Shown: piece after piece, positions 1 through 12,500 of the stretch | Numbering within the stretch: position 1 is the stretch's first letter | Layout of the letters: every line of letters begins with the position of its first letter | Source of the DNA: Aporrectodea caliginosa | Taxonomy: Eukaryota > Annelida > Clitellata > Crassiclitellata > Lumbricidae | Assembly: GCA_020284085.1 (NCBI GenBank) | Contig: JACEVL010000154.1 | Location: 1,366,143-1,430,142 of the forward strand | Direction of reading: 5' to 3' | DNA: 64,000 bases | Notes under the pieces: model-generated | The model's database searches: none | What the model was told of the DNA's origin: nothing | Seen by the model: the letters and a program-made list of their open reading frames with translations, nothing else | Position numbers and translations under genes: made by a program

Positions 1-2473
1 ATAGTGATAAATTATCCGCGGTGCATGACGTCTGTTTCAATGCTAAAAGGGAGATTTTTTATGAATTGCAAATATGCTGACTATGTGTCGTATTACTCCA
101 GCTCTCTTTAGCATATAAAACTACACACGGTGTTCAGAAAAAGAACCTCACATAAATTTTGAATAACCGGAGCAAACATATAACTTATAAATTTAAAATG
201 AGCCAAATATTTCTGTCCTTCCATATTAGATAAGCTTATCACAATTTTCTAGAACATTAAACGGCCCTTTACAATGAAGTCACATTCTTTAGGTAATCAT
301 TTCTACAAACTAGCGAGTAATCATTAATGGCTTTTGGGAAAAAATTGTCAGGATCTGCAGTTCTTATAGTTTTACTTGAACATAGGATTGTGGCATAAAA
401 CGTTTGCACAAAAAAACGAACTTTTGCCGGAAGAGAGTTTCAGAATCCAGAGCCAGAGAAAGAAGCGATATGCTCGAAAAGATCTATCCTAGCTTGTCCA
501 CGTAATAGTCTGACTAAAACTGTTAGAAGACCTACTAGACATGTTAGTCATAATACAGAATTTGTTAGGGTTGGCTGAATTGTAATGTCTTGTATAAGAT
601 TAGACCGATCTTGAAAATTATTCGCATTTCTATGGGCAGCCAAAACAATGATTTTAGTTTCGGTGATAAGTTCATAGTTCGTACTCATAGGCTCTGGCTA
701 AGGTGTTTTGGACTCTTTGCAGCGCTAACAATATTATGCTCTTGAAACGCCTGTAAGCAGCGAATTCAGTAGGACAAGAAAGCTGGGGATTAACCAGAAA
801 ATCAACCCAGAAAGGGACAACTGTCCATTAAGGCCGTCCGTAAGAAAATGACCTACTTTGAACAGCGCCTCACCCTATGAGGCCTAATACTATGGTTGAC
901 ACGTATGTAGTAATGAGTAGTATTGAGTATATTTATATAGAGTTAATGTTCTCACTGAATGACAAACTCCGCCACTGCTCGTATTCTGGCAGTGCCAGTC
1001 CCAAGCCTGGAGAAAGGAGGAGGGCGAAGCTAATCATATTTGTTGCTGTGAACCAGCATCGCTAGACAGCAACTAACTGAGTGAAAGGTTGGAGTCAACG
1101 CCAAAATTGCGGGCTGAACAGCTGCAATAAACATAGATGAGTGGCTGATTATTTATTTGCGTGTATGTGAATGGTGCATAGATACAATTAAATTAAAAGT
1201 CTGCTTTCGACGACACTGGAAGTGGTTACCCGAAAATTATGATTACATAGTTATTTGAGTGCACAACGAATACCTTGGAGAAATCATTAACGTGTGCGTC
1301 GCTGCTTTTAGACGGGTTCCGAATCGACGCGGTGTACAATCGATCGACAGTTCAACAATGTCGCCTACGATTGCGGTGCAGGAGAATCCTATTTAAAGAG
1401 GACAGTTTAAAATGCATATGTTAGAATTGTTCAGGATTTGCAGAGTATTATACGAGAACAATATGATCGGAGCTCAAGCATATGGCCAATTTTTGGTTGT
1501 CATCTTTGTGACTGAATATGGTGCGTAAAATTTTAAAACTTTCTCCAAATTTTCTAACAGAATAACGACACTGAAGATTTATAAGTTAGATATAACTTCA
1601 TACTTAAAAATGTTTAGGGCTAGTTAGTGAGATATGTAGACAATCAAGAGTGAACCTTTTAGGTACCTCAGAAAACGCTGCTTACTGTAGGTTAACTGAT
1701 GCGAAAGTAGGACCCTAATTAAAATCAAATTCTTCACGATGCAAGCGAAGCTCACAAACCAGATGGTGTGACCATTGGCCATTGGTGTTCTCCCACTCAC
1801 ACTCAGTGCCAATTCTTACTATATATAAGAACCAAAGGAATCCCATCCAGAGGTGGCAGTTGACGTCGTTTTCAGAGTTTCTGGACCGCGTTGAGTCGAT
1901 GTTGAGGAACGACGATGGCCGACGAAGATCGTTTGTCCCGACGACTTTAACTTCTTCACAATGAGTAGACAACGCAATCGTCGTCTAGCAGTTTCCTGTT
2001 AAGGGCAGCAGACGCAGCCTCGGCATATCTTACGAGATGCATGCAGGCTCTCTAGAACAGCGTTCGTCATAGAATCTCGCCATAATTTCCGGTCGACAAC
2101 TTTACAAAGACCCATTGCTCATCGAATTAAAAATGTCAGGTTACAGACGGCGAACAAAAGTTTCATATCTCAGATGTTCGACTTTCCAGTTCAAAGTCTG
2201 TCCACCATCCGATTAAGTGAATCTTTCTAATAGCTGTTCATGAACTCTGAGCATGAATTCAACCGTCAACTTTCGATAGGAATCCGTTGGTTGAGCATTG
2301 AGCGTGTGAAGGTGCCTGCCAGCCGTGACATAATGTTATCTGAATACATGATTGCAAATGAATACATCTTGCTTACTGATGAACTTTTTGTTCTGATGAA
2401 CTTCAAAAATCACTCAGGCTAGCATAAATAGCGCCTCTGATTATAGGTTCTACTGAAGAGGCACTACGCACAT
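1..2473. other. Gene-free flank of the lectin locus
   Basis: No ORF with recognisable protein features on either strand. Bases 3-315 are the left edge of a segmental duplication repeated at 23266-23565. A stretch near 650-790 (around CTCTGGCTAAGG and AGCAGCGAATTCAGTAGG) resembles the last 150 bases of the window, so it is a diverged dispersed repeat. Otherwise I see nothing. Confidence 0.6.
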
Positions 2474-2567
2474 TTGCAATTACAATTAGACCCATCCGTA
2501 GGTCAGCTAGACAACCGTTATTATACGTGTTTAAGCATTGGATGTCATTATTACACAGTTACAGCAG

Positions 2568-2799
2568 AGATGAACGTTGCTCTTGGTCGACCTGCCAATC
2601 AAAGTTCAACCTTCAACAACAGTATCGCAGGGCTCTGTGTAGCTGACCGAGCCGTAGACGGAAACTACAGCACGGATTTTTATGATGGTTCCTGCGCTCA
2701 TACAACAGACTCTGCTGGAGGACCTAACTGGTGGAGGGTCGACCTCGGTCAGCCAATGTACATCAAAATGGTCATCATCACTAACCGAAACAGTTGCTC
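2568..2799 (+). CDS. FTP (fucolectin/F5-8C-like) domain, N-terminal half, single exon
   Basis: The exon encodes NVALGRPANQSST, then AVDGNYSTDF, SCAHT and GGPNWWRVDLGQPMYI. These are hallmarks of the fucolectin/tachylectin-4/pentraxin-1 branch of F5/8C carbohydrate-binding domains: the N-terminal strand, the DGN calcium-site region and the WWRVDLG core. An acceptor (TTACAGCAG) precedes it and a donor (GTAAGG) follows. The domain is normally completed by a second exon starting ERLxxF, which is present at 5180-5416. Such proteins are usually secreted fucose-binding lectins of innate recognition. Odd point: the donor leaves two overhanging bases, whereas the next exon needs one, so direct splicing would shift frame. 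Either an intermediate exon exists, another donor is used, or the gene is damaged. Confidence 0.75.
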
Positions 2800-3364
2800 G
2801 TAAGGAATTACATGAATTAGATATTTCTTGACACAATGCTAAATAGCCAATAATTATTGTTATGTGAATTAGCTGTTGCAGAACGACAATTAGCCGAGTT
2901 TTAAAGTGTTCAACGAAGCTCCATGTAGGCAGATATGACGCTTTTTAGGTGTCTGTAGATACAATGTCATACATTAATGAGCTGGTGGGATAGGGAGGTC
3001 TCTGATTGGATGAATGTTTTCGTACAACAGTCCGTGACAATGCGTTGTCAGGGCGTAAAAGCAGGACACGCTGCACAATACAGACTTAGAGCACTGACAA
3101 GGCACTCCAAGCGCTCGCTGGAAATAATTGCCAGAAGGTTGTTTTGCACTGAAATTTTTGTGGCGGATGAAGCTGACGTCACAATGACAGCGCAATATAA
3201 CGTGATAGAACGTCAGAGGAAAAGGATTTTAAGTGGTTTGAGTAGTAGTTTATTATGTGGTAGAACCACCGGAGACAATAATAATCACTCCGTAGAGATC
3301 TATTCAAACTGCTTAGTACAATCGATTGCCAATTTGTAACTAATGTTTTTCGCAATGTAAGTCT

Positions 3365-4177
3365 TGGATGGCTAGTAATAAACTTGTTCTGACGCCTGAT
3401 AAAACAGAATTTCTTCTTCTGGGCACAAGCCAACAACTCTGCCAATTTGATTTTCTTACGTCTGTTCAGTTAGGAGGTTCCTTGTTAACCATTCTGAATT
3501 CGCGCGCAGTTTCAGCGAGATGAATGTTTCCAACAATGTCAATTTTAACCGTAATAAGCAGCTCAATTTCACATACAGAATATTTGTAGAATCAGACCCC
3601 TTAGAGTTTTTTCTATCGTTGCCTCATAGTGTCTTAATTTCATTGGCTAATACTTTGCTTTCCAGCAGATTTCATTACTGGCTAGTTGACTAATTCTCAT
3701 TCGTGTCATTAAGAGAAATTTGCACAAACTACAAATGCCAACTAAGACCCATTTAATACCCATGCATTTCTATCTAATCTAATCTAATCTGAGCATTTGT
3801 AAGCGCATCAGAAGCGCTCTCAGCGTATTAAGCAGCTGCCAATTGAGAATTGCAGGGGAAGGTCATTCCAATCCATATCAAAATCTGCCATGCAGTCCAC
3901 AAAACAGCGTCTTAGCCAACCGTTCCATGCTCAACTGCTCTTAGTAATAGGAAATCTTAGACCAATAGACGCTGTGAATCATTGAATGCCATGTGCATGT
4001 GAATATTTTTGGACTGAATCTTCGAAGCTTTGCCATCCGTCCACAAAACGCCTCTTAGCCAACCGTCCAAAGATTTGCAATTCGCTGCCTCGCAGTAAAT
4101 ATCTTCAATTCGGTATCGCTGGCTGTCTCAATTCCTTGAGGCTGTTCACGCGTTATCTTAAGATTCATACATTCTAA
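3365..4177 (+). pseudogene. Degenerate LINE reverse-transcriptase C-terminal fragment
   Basis: Around 3368-3450 the + strand reads MASNKLVLTPDKTEFLLLGT. This resembles the 'W..NKL.LN..KTEFLL.G' stretch that follows the catalytic motif in CR1/L2-type non-LTR reverse transcriptases. Broken stretches follow, and around 4040-4177 a segment like the usual 'xWNSLPxxLR..F...LK..L' C-terminus appears as ICNSLPRSKYLQF to YLKIHTF. Many stops and frame changes show an old, dead insertion. It lies in the part of the lectin locus that copy b lacks. The LINE assignment is by motif only. Confidence 0.45.
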
Positions 4178-5179
4178 CTCGCACACTCAGTACAAGCTAG
4201 TCATCTGTTTTTTATGATCTATCGGACTACATACGACTTGGGATTTCCAATGGATTATGAGTTTTGGTTTCGATTTCACATTATGAAAACAGTGCTATTG
4301 AAGTTTTAGATTAGATTAGACCGGTAGCGCTATGTCAATACCCATAGACTGCATTAATTATTGCATTTACAGATGCTTTAGGGCTGAGAGTTTACTGGGA
4401 ATAGTAGGCTACCTGATAGGCCTACACTTGTTTACTTCTCTCGAATTTTCGTAACGCCGAGTGTCTGGATTTTACGATGTAGGAACCTTGAGAAATTAAG
4501 TCAAGCACAATTGCTCAGCGCTTTCGATTGATGCTTCTGATAAGATTGAGATTGTCAATAAATACTAAAATAATAATAAAATATCGATTTTATCTTTCAC
4601 CACCAAGTCCACGCTTCCGAAGCCTAGTGTAAGAGAAATAATATTATAACAGAAGGCCTTCCCTTACTGTGTAAAAGCAGAGCAACGGTTAATCTTACTT
4701 CAGTGGACGTATCCAAACTTTCTTAGAAGATTAGGGAGTCATTATCTAAATGTCTGGTTCTTTTTGCAATGAACGAGAATGGCTTCAGCTTAAATAACCT
4801 TAATCCATGCAAACAACATGTATTATCTTTCACTTGGATAATAAGTTTGAAAATAGTTAAGGGTATTGCCACATCGAAACTTTAAACCAGTCGACGTCTG
4901 CTCCACTATCTTCTCTGTCCATTCTTCGCCAACGGTCGAAGACCACGCGTTCTGAATGTTGCTCTGTTACTCATTTTCTTCCCAGATTATAGCCTGGACT
5001 AGTTTACTATTTTAGAGATATAGGCCTATACATTATTGCTGTAGGCCTAATCCAAATATTTAAAACCCATTTGGTAATTAAACTATTTGCTGCGTATGGC
5101 TCAATTTTCAAATGGTTAGACAGATATTTTCACAGCTGATGCCAGTGTGATACACATTGATTGTTTGAAATGTTCCCAG

Positions 5180-5416
5180 CTGAACGTCTCGACTACTTCT
5201 TGGTCGGGGTGACGAACAGTACTGCTACACCAGTGAGAGGATCCTATCCGCTTTGTGGCCAATATCCATCGCAGGCTGTGGCTGGAGCCAAGAACTGTCT
5301 CCAGTGCAATTCAAGTGCAGCATCTGGTCAATATATCATCATCCAGCAACCAAGCACCGGACCTGGTTCTCTGTGCATGTGCGAAGTAGAAGTATACACT
5401 AGAATAGTCGGAAGCA
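5180..5416 (+). CDS. FTP domain, C-terminal half, internal exon
   Basis: The exon encodes ERLDYFLVGVTNST, then CGQYPSQAVAGAKNCLQC, GQYIIIQQ and LCMCEVEVYTR. This is the C-terminal half of an FTP lectin domain, with the closing LCxCEVEVY strand and the usual cysteine pairs. Acceptor TTCCCAG and donor GTAAGT fit consensus. The length is 237 bases (79 codons), entering and leaving in the same phase, so the exon is symmetric and could be shuffled. Its exit phase matches the PAN exon at 6385, and the joined frame is open across that junction. The duplicate at 28414-28650 is about 95 percent identical but has lost its splice acceptor. Confidence 0.8.
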
Positions 5417-6384
5417 GTAAGTCTCTGGGATTAAAGTCTTGCGTTTCTACCGGGAAGAATGGCAGTAGGCCTATTTGGCTTAATTAAAATGTATTGGTCT
5501 CTAAGTCCTGTGCTGTTTCCATGTATCACTTCTGTTGTATTGTTATCAGTATCCAATCTCATTCTGTATAGTTATTACTTTTTTTATCATAGAATGTCGA
5601 TTCTTTGGATTAGTTCTTAATTGTAATTAACTTCTATTGCGTCGGTGTCCAATGCGCAAGACATCAACACGATGGCACGCCAAAACCAAACAGTAATCAG
5701 ATCAATATCCAGAGGATCAATCCGTAACGCACAGAGTCAGTGTATGGTTGATAAGCAATTTGAAAGAAGTAAGTTTTAATTTGAGAACGAAATGGGACAA
5801 GCATGAGCAGTTTATTGGCTGCTATCCAAGACTCTACCTCATCAAAGGCAGCAGACAAAAGCTGCACAGGCGAGTCACATGACAAACTACTAAATGAAAC
5901 GTTTAATGTAGATTTGAGCATCAATAGCATAGAAATTATATCTCAGTGAATGATTATCCAGCAATGTTTCTAGACGTGTGGTGTTTAATGTGTTATCGTG
6001 CATATGAGCTGATGCAGCCATGTCGGTTGTTGTCTCGGCCTCTATGCCATTTTGATCTTTTGGTGGATGATTCGATCTAATGTTGAACTACCGTAAATTT
6101 GCGTGTTGAAATTATTATTCGATTCCGCCGTCGATTTTGAACTTTTTGAAAGCATTTCTTAGCACATCATCTTGGCGTATGCGACTCCATGAGAATGGAT
6201 GTTCTTTCATTGACGTCCTAGGTTACGCCGTACCATGTGATGTTTGGTGTTACTCACTCCTGTGTATGGAGGCAACTGTAGCAATCGCTTCAATTTCATA
6301 TTGAAACTTGATTCGATATAATAATATCGAACGATAAAGATTCGATATAGCCTTATTGAACTGATTGATGGTTTTCTGATTTAG

Positions 6385-6626
6385 AGACGTTGTGGGAGGG
6401 ACACAAGAACCAGCGACTGGTGACAAACGAAACAACAACTCTAAGCAAACGTTCCATAATGCAATGCATCGGTGAATGCAAAAACACGCCAGACTGTGAT
6501 TCCGTCAATTTTCTCCAGGTGGAAAAACGATGCGAACTGAACTTCTTACTCCACAGTGCCACCCAATGTAACATTATCGACGTCGCTGTGGGGTGGATTC
6601 GTTGGACACAGATCCAAGAATTTTGA
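6385..6626 (+). CDS. PAN/apple-like domain, terminal exon with stop
   Basis: Acceptor TTCTGATTTAG is followed by an open frame reading LWEGHKNQRLV, then MQCIGECKNTPDCDSVNFLQ, RCELN and C, ending VGWIRWTQIQEF-stop (TGA at 6624-6626). The CxxxC...C pattern and the 'C..C....C.s.nf....rCeL' spacing match PAN/apple modules, which bind protein or carbohydrate outside the cell. It sits about 970 bases after the FTP C-half exon with a compatible phase, so the best model is a secreted FTP-PAN lectin. FTP-PAN combinations are known in invertebrate lectin-like proteins. A near copy is at 29604-29845. No polyadenylation site was confirmed. Confidence 0.75.
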
Positions 6627-7429
6627 GTTCTACGATATCAACTGAATGTTTATCAGTCTCAAGTATGCGTAACTGATAACAGCTAAAGACAAATAAAATA
6701 GGAAACATTGACATAATAGGAAACATTGACCTTCGATAGACTGCACAAAAAATAGATTAATTAATTGAAAATAGAAGTAAAAACCAACGACTTCTATAGA
6801 GAAACGTTTCAGCGATGTTAGCTAGCAGGAACATCGACTGCTGCGCTGGCGCTATACAAATGTCCGATGACATTGTAGCACATTTAAGACGATTTAAGAC
6901 TGAGAGACTAATGAGAACATCACTTGACATTCTTCTTTGAGTTCTCTCGATTTTGTCGTAGAAAAGAATAGCCAATGACAGTATTTTTTGTTATTTTATC
7001 TCTAAGCGAAATCAGTACAGCCTTAGGGCTATATAAATCATGTGTCAGTCGTTGAAGTGTAAGTTTTATAAAAGTGTAAAAAATAAGTCCAAAAATGTTT
7101 ACGTTATATGTCATAAATAGTGAAACGTGCAATCGCACACAGAAGAAGCACCTGTAATAGGCTGTAGTCAAACGTCCAAAAGGTGTTTACCGTCGTTTTT
7201 GGTGTTCTTGTAGATCTTACGACTGGAAGCCTTCTAACTCTGTTTCCTGGTTAACAATCGCATTATAATGTTACCTAGCACCCAAAGAAGAATACCAGCA
7301 TTTTGGTTTAAAATGTTTTGTCGCCTAATCTTTTCTTCTTTCCACGTGTCATTTCTGCTGTTGTTGTTGGTGTGCTGTTGTTCTCATACGGAGAATATTG
7401 ATGTTTTGACTTGGCGGTACTTTAATGTT

Positions 7430-7740
7430 GGGTGCGCCATAGTCTAATTGTTAACATGCTCGGCTGCAAACCTCAGGATCGGGGTTTCAATTCCTCGCTA
7501 GGGCGTAGACCTATAGGTGTTTAGAATTGTCTGCTCCAGTTGCGTCCTTTAACGAACTCAGCTAATACACTGACTGTACTGTCGGGGGAAGGTCATACGG
7601 CGAGGTTGAGGACTGGCCATCCGCCTTCATACGCCAAGGACGATCGACAATTAAGAACCTAGGCTAGCACTTTAATCCCATAGTTGCTGTTTGGGTTGGT
7701 TTGAGAGAAAGAGATTGCTTTCTGCTTCAAACCTAATGTA
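7430..7740 (+). repeat. tRNA-derived SINE (copy a)
   Basis: The 5' part looks like a tRNA: an A-box-like TAGTCTAATTGTTAACATGC and a B-box-like GGTTTCAATTCC about 40 bases later, closed by GGGCG. A tRNA-unrelated body of about 230 bases follows, ending near 7740. The same unit lies at 30785-31125 inside the duplicated locus, so it predates the duplication. Confidence 0.6.
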
Positions 7741-8129
7741 ATGTCACGTTCGCACTTTCATCAAACTCTATGCAAAAATTTCACAAGGATGGTAAGTTAT
7801 AAGCAGTCAAGTCAGAAAGTTATTAGGCCTAATATTAGATTAACCCAGTCGGATCCTATCATCCTATCTGATGAAATTTATTTTCACTGCTGGAAAAACA
7901 TTTAATTACTTTTATGTAACTGAAATGGATATTATATTATCGTATAGAAAAGAATATTCGTTTATTCGTTAACAGATTGTCAGAAGTTCAGAACGCAATG
8001 CATTTACAAAATATGGGCATGCGTATTGTGTATGCATTAGGTTTGCCGTTTTAATGGTACAATAATTCGCAAGATGGCGTATGTGTGACATTCGGCATTG
8101 AAATGACTTTTGGTCTACGTTGTAGTTAA

Positions 8130-8500
8130 TAATAAACAATACAATACAATTAGACATTTATAGCGCGCTTTAACAAGACAAGTCTTGCACGAAAGCGCGT
8201 TTGCGCTGTGTTCTTAGTCATAGTGTAATGAGAATAGATGAGTTTTTAGTTTTGATTTAAATTGCGTAACAGATGAACATTGACGGATTGTAGCTGGGAG
8301 ACTGTTCCATTCTCTGGGTCCAGAGACAGCAAAAGCACGATCTCCAAACTTCCTCTTGGTGCGAAGAACGGCAAAGTCTTTTCGTGTGGCCGATCTGAGT
8401 CCTCTAGGATTTGTAACTCGGCAAAGGATGAATCCCAACCTCTTGAATGCAGGGCCAGTCTCTCCTGAATGCAGGGCCAGTCTACTGCAGGAATGCAGTT
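8130..8500 (-). pseudogene. LINE 3' end (RT C-terminus), 5'-truncated
   Basis: On the minus strand 8214-8438 reads LRSATRKDFAVLRTKRKFGD, then GPREWNSLPATIRQ and FKSKLKTHLFSLHYD. This is the standard C-terminus of L2/CR1-like LINE ORF2 proteins. The 3' tail after the stop ends in a TTGTATTG repeat (plus strand AATACAATACAAT near 8140), typical of short simple tails. Copy b lacks this fragment at the matching place. A second frame over the first part is only a shadow. A 5'-truncated, dead copy. Confidence 0.75.
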
Positions 8501-8559
8501 TACTTCTTTCATTACGCCCATATCATAATTAAATGAGGCCTACTGCTGGGTGACAGAGA

Positions 8560-8840
8560 CCTGCGTGGGGAGCACAAAAGCATGCAATTGCAAACACTTT
8601 CCTTTAGAAGGCGTCTACCATATTAGAGCAAAGGGGCACAAGAACCAGCGTTTGATGCTGTACGTAACAATGATGCAATGCAACGGTGAAAGCTACTACA
8701 CTTCAATCTATGATTCGGTAAGTTATCGCCAGAGGGCAACTGGGGTGAACTGAAGTTCTTAACTCCGGATCCACTCATTGTGACCTAGTCGACGCATTGG
8801 GGTAAATTTGTTGGACCCAGATATGTGAATGTGAATGATT
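8560..8840 (+). pseudogene. Decayed PAN exon (copy a)
   Basis: DNA-level similarity to the PAN exon at 6385-6626 is clear: GGGCACAAGAACCAGCG, ATGCAATGCAACGGTGAA and GTGGACCCAGAT-like matches in order. The reading frame 8550-8753 keeps GHKNQRL and MQCNGE, but the central cysteines are lost and it stops early (RATGVN-stop). Downstream 'AACTCCGGATCCACTCATTG' still matches the intact exon out of frame. This is a tandem-duplicated PAN exon that has died; the same decayed state appears at 37755-38040, so decay came before the locus duplication. Confidence 0.65.
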
Positions 8841-8949
8841 ATTCCACCATCTCACTTTACTCTGCAACAGGTTCCTTTGACGTTTTAATGTTATTGCACT
8901 AACCACGCTCGGCGTTGCTTAAATTACTGTGCATGCAAGCACCCTATTC

Positions 8950-9005
8950 ACAGCGTCAGCCACCATAACTTGATAGCAATAAATAAATAAATAAATAAAT
9001 TAATT
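8950..9005. repeat. Short (AAAT)n microsatellite at the edge of the duplicated block
   Basis: AATAAATAAATAAATAAAT runs up to about 9000. Homology with copy b ends just before it (near 8950), so it may mark the duplication breakpoint. Confidence 0.6.
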
Positions 9006-9338
9006 AATGATTAGTAAAAAAACAAATAGTATATTGCATTAACTTATTAAGAAAAGTAATCTATCTTTAGACAAAGATCTTCCACTACTGTAACTGTGGA
9101 CCGGACTTTGATAGTTGGGATATGTGCGTGCGAGAGTGACTTTCCAATTATTTAAGCATTTATTTGCTGATCGACGAACTGGTTATTTCAATGACTTTAG
9201 CAACACTTAGTCGAGTCAGAATCGCCTTCGAGAAATTATAACAAATGCGCTATAAAACTATTCACTTATATATGTGACACTACATTAGCTCCCAGTCTTG
9301 TTTATGTATATAATCGTATTGCCTAAACGGGTTCTTAC

Positions 9339-9583
9339 CAAAGTTAACATCGTCTCTGTTAGTTAAAACGACGCGAGTGATATGCATTGGTTGACCAAGG
9401 TCCACCATCCACCAGTTTGGTCCTCCTGGAGGGTCGCTTGTGTGAGAGCAGGAATTGGCAAACATGTAAGGGTTGAAATCACCGTCGACTGAGCGACTGG
9501 CAAAGAAGGTACCACGAGCAAGGTTTGAGTAAGTTGAGTTTGAGTCGCAGGTCGACCCAGTGCAACATTGACATCAGGGTTCA
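9339..9583 (-). pseudogene. FTP N-half exon with a one-base frameshift
   Basis: On the minus strand, after acceptor CTTTCTCAG, the frame begins PDVNVALGRPATQ. It continues, one frame over, with RSVDGDF, MFANSCSHTSDPPGGPNWW, MVDLGQPMHITRVVLTNRD and a donor GTAAGA. This is the same exon type as 2568-2799 but in opposite orientation. The two halves are joined only if one base is added near 9530-9545, so the exon is broken or carries a sequencing error. No second half or PAN exon is visible further left on this strand, so this is an orphan exon of another lectin copy, possibly reaching outside the recognisable part. Confidence 0.65.
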
Positions 9584-9589
9584 CTGAGA

Positions 9590-12500
9590 AAGAATGAAGA
9601 AAGCAACAAATAAGTTTTTAGTTGTAATTGGACATTTATATAGCGCCTTTTAAAGAGAAAATAATGAGTCATTTACTAAGTAACCAACGATGTGTCCCGT
9701 ACGCAAGAGAGTCCAACGAACGGATTTGCATCTAGAGGTCAGACGACGCAGTGTTCCAAATTCCGGGTCGCGTTGCATCAACGATGTGAAAAAGTGACAG
9801 GCCACGTGGTCAGTCGCTCAGAGCTCACGACTGCTTCACCATCCATCAGTCCATCGCAGTTGATAGATGACATAGCGTCCGGACATCTCTAGAACCACCG
9901 GGTCGGTGTAGAATAGGCATTCCAAAGGCCGTAGAACATCTACTACGTGGTTGACGGTCGATGCCACCTCAAATAACCTCATCGCCCTTATTTCACGGAA
10001 TCCTAAATTTTACAACTCGCTGGCGACACACGTAGGCTATCCGTAAATTTGAAGCTCAACTGCCTATGTTGAAACCTGTCACCTTCTGAACGATAGACCG
10101 ATCTCAGATAATGACAAAAGGTATCGGTAGCACCGTCGAAAAACGCTCAAAATCCTTAGCAAATTTAAGAAAAACTTTGACACGAAACGCGTTCTAAAAC
10201 ATTTCGAACGGATGAGAACTAGTAGGCTATTATATAATAGGCTAATTGAAATAAAATCTCATCTTGTGGCCTCTGTCTCAGCAATGAGGCCTTCCGTGTG
10301 GTGGTCGGCTTTCAGCTTGACCTAAACACACATATATTGATTCATGCATACAAAAATACATACATACTTACATACATACAAATAATACACAGAAAGCTTT
10401 TAATACCTGGTAAAGCTTGTAGAAAGATCCAGAGGAAGGTGTTCCATTTAAGAACATTTCTTGAACTCATGTTAGTGGATGTGTTATCTGTTAAAATTCA
10501 ATGCATACAGACTTTCATATAACTATGAAATTATTAAATAATAATTCATATAATAAATATAATTATAGAGCCTCTTGATAGCTTTCAACCTAAGCAGCAG
10601 TCAAGTATCTAAAGAACAACTATGCTGCTTCCTGCACACTAACTTAATTACTCTGGTTAGATCTATTAAATTTAAGCATGCTTTGTCTAATCGGCGTAAT
10701 CGCAGGTATCTTGTTGCTTAGAGAGAACTTTTAGAACCTCCCAATAACAATCAAAATGCAACATTCCAAATGAACTTCTTCAGAGACATTTTAATAGCAC
10801 ACTGAAGATTATATCGGCTTATAGCGAAATTGTAAGAAATCCAAAATCTGTGGCGACATCTTGAGGTCAAGTGACTCTTAAAGAACTAACCACGCAGATG
10901 CCAGAGACATTTTTTCAAAACAGCGCTTCTATTCCTTCCCTCTCTTATGGTAGTTCTGGGCAGTGGTTAAATTGCTCATCCAGGGGTGCCGGGTCTCCAA
11001 GTCTTTACGAATTTAAACCTTAAGCCTAATTGGCGAATGTATAACCGATATATTTATGTGTATATGTATGTACGTATAGGCTAGTAGTTATCAATAGGAT
11101 ACTTACTATTTTTATGCCGTTTTCGAGTGTAAAAAGACACGAATAAAATACAAAATGCGTGAAACAAGGCACATCATCGATTATTGCCAGCAAAAACACT
11201 AACTTAAAGAAATACCGGTAAACATTATTTAACATTTACAGAGGACTATAGGCTTTGATCGACATGTCAATTTAATGCAAAAACACACAAACACTTGACA
11301 ACAAATACCTAAAATTAATATGCGGAATGCACGCATACTTTCACATTGGAGAGCTCAGTAGGCCTAAATAGGGCTAAAAATTGACCAAAGCATTCTGATT
11401 ATACACTTAGATCATAGATGTTGTGCATCAATTCATTTACAGTTACAAATAATTATAAGCCTAGTGAAAAGCTGAAAATTCAACAAGAGCTTCAGTATAA
11501 TTGTCATTCTGTCAATGACACAACATGCCAACTTAGAAACATTTCCATACTGCCCTGCATGCGTGCTTTTGTGGCTTCGCATTTTTTCGGTGCTTTGAAC
11601 GTGGCTAAATCTGCTGCAGCATGACGACCGTTAGCAGTCAATGACTGCATGTACGTGTACTACGGTGGATTCCACTCATGCAAAGGCGGCCCAAAAATGG
11701 AAATGAAAAGAAGAGAGGAAATAATGTTCTACACTTATACATGACCTTAGTGGTGTGCAAATTAAGTTCATTTTGATAAATCCGCGTTCACATTCAGGCT
11801 ATTCAGCAGTGCTAACAGGCAGTGTGTAGACTGCACTGATAAGTCTGTTAAATTTCTTCCCTGAAGTCGCAGCTCCCCGCACATCTTTGAAGTGTCTGTA
11901 TTCCTGCTTTAAGTAATTATGGGGATGGAACCAAAAACTTACTGCATGCCAGCCTCAGTTAATTTTTCCCCATATTCTGATGAGACAGTTGAAGGCCAAG
12001 AAGTGGGCAACAGAATAGCCTACTAACACGTTCAATTGTGGGTCTCTCAGATTCTGGCATAAGTCGTGCAGAAATAGAATCAACAAGAGCTTGATAGAAT
12101 TGACTTTTGTCTGTTTCTCTGTTTGCTTTTGCAGAGCTTTAAGACTCATTGCCCCATGGACATTGGCTAGGGCGTGTTGACGTGGCGAGTTGTTGCAAGT
12201 ATTGTCTAGGCTGAGAGGACGTAGAGAGTTGCTATCAGTAGTGTCTAGGCGAAATGATGTAGCGACTTGTCATAAGTATTCCTGGTCTCTGGAACTTAGA
12301 GAACGTTTGGTGTCCCTTATTATTGGCGATAGTTTAAGAGTCGAAGTTCAGATCAGGTAGACGGAAGAACAGGCGCGTAGCTAAGATGGTAAACACGAAG
12401 AGAAAGACTCCTGCTGATAAAAGAACGAACCCTGTTCTGAGAGACGGCCATCCTCAGGACGTTGCCCACCCGGCGACCGTGGAAGAGGCAGAGTCTGACC

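Larger units (their letters stand above)
3..8950 (+). repeat. Segmental duplication, copy a (lectin locus)
   Basis: Three blocks align with copy b in the same order and orientation: 3-315 with 23266-23565, 4226-8125 with 27467-31475, and 8505-8950 with 37711-38130. Identity by eye is roughly 90-95 percent, including introns and intergenic DNA, so this is a genomic duplication and not retrocopying. Copy a keeps about 3.9 kb (316-4225), including the first FTP exon, that copy b lacks. Copy a carries a LINE 3' fragment at about 8130-8500, where copy b carries an LTR element and a LINE fragment. Confidence 0.9.

Noticed and set aside
5697..5930. Minus ORF with EVESWIAANKLLML, resembling the LINE RT 'W..NKL.LN' motif (also at 28933-29163)
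   Set aside because: Only about 20 residues resemble RT; no flanking RT motifs or tail found. Possibly a very old LINE relic, not supportable as a feature.
9072..9140. Possible terminal exon (acceptor CTATCTTTAG, then FHYCNCGPDFDSWDMCVRE-stop)
   Set aside because: Cys-rich and with a plausible acceptor, but too short, unlike any module I know and with no partner exon.
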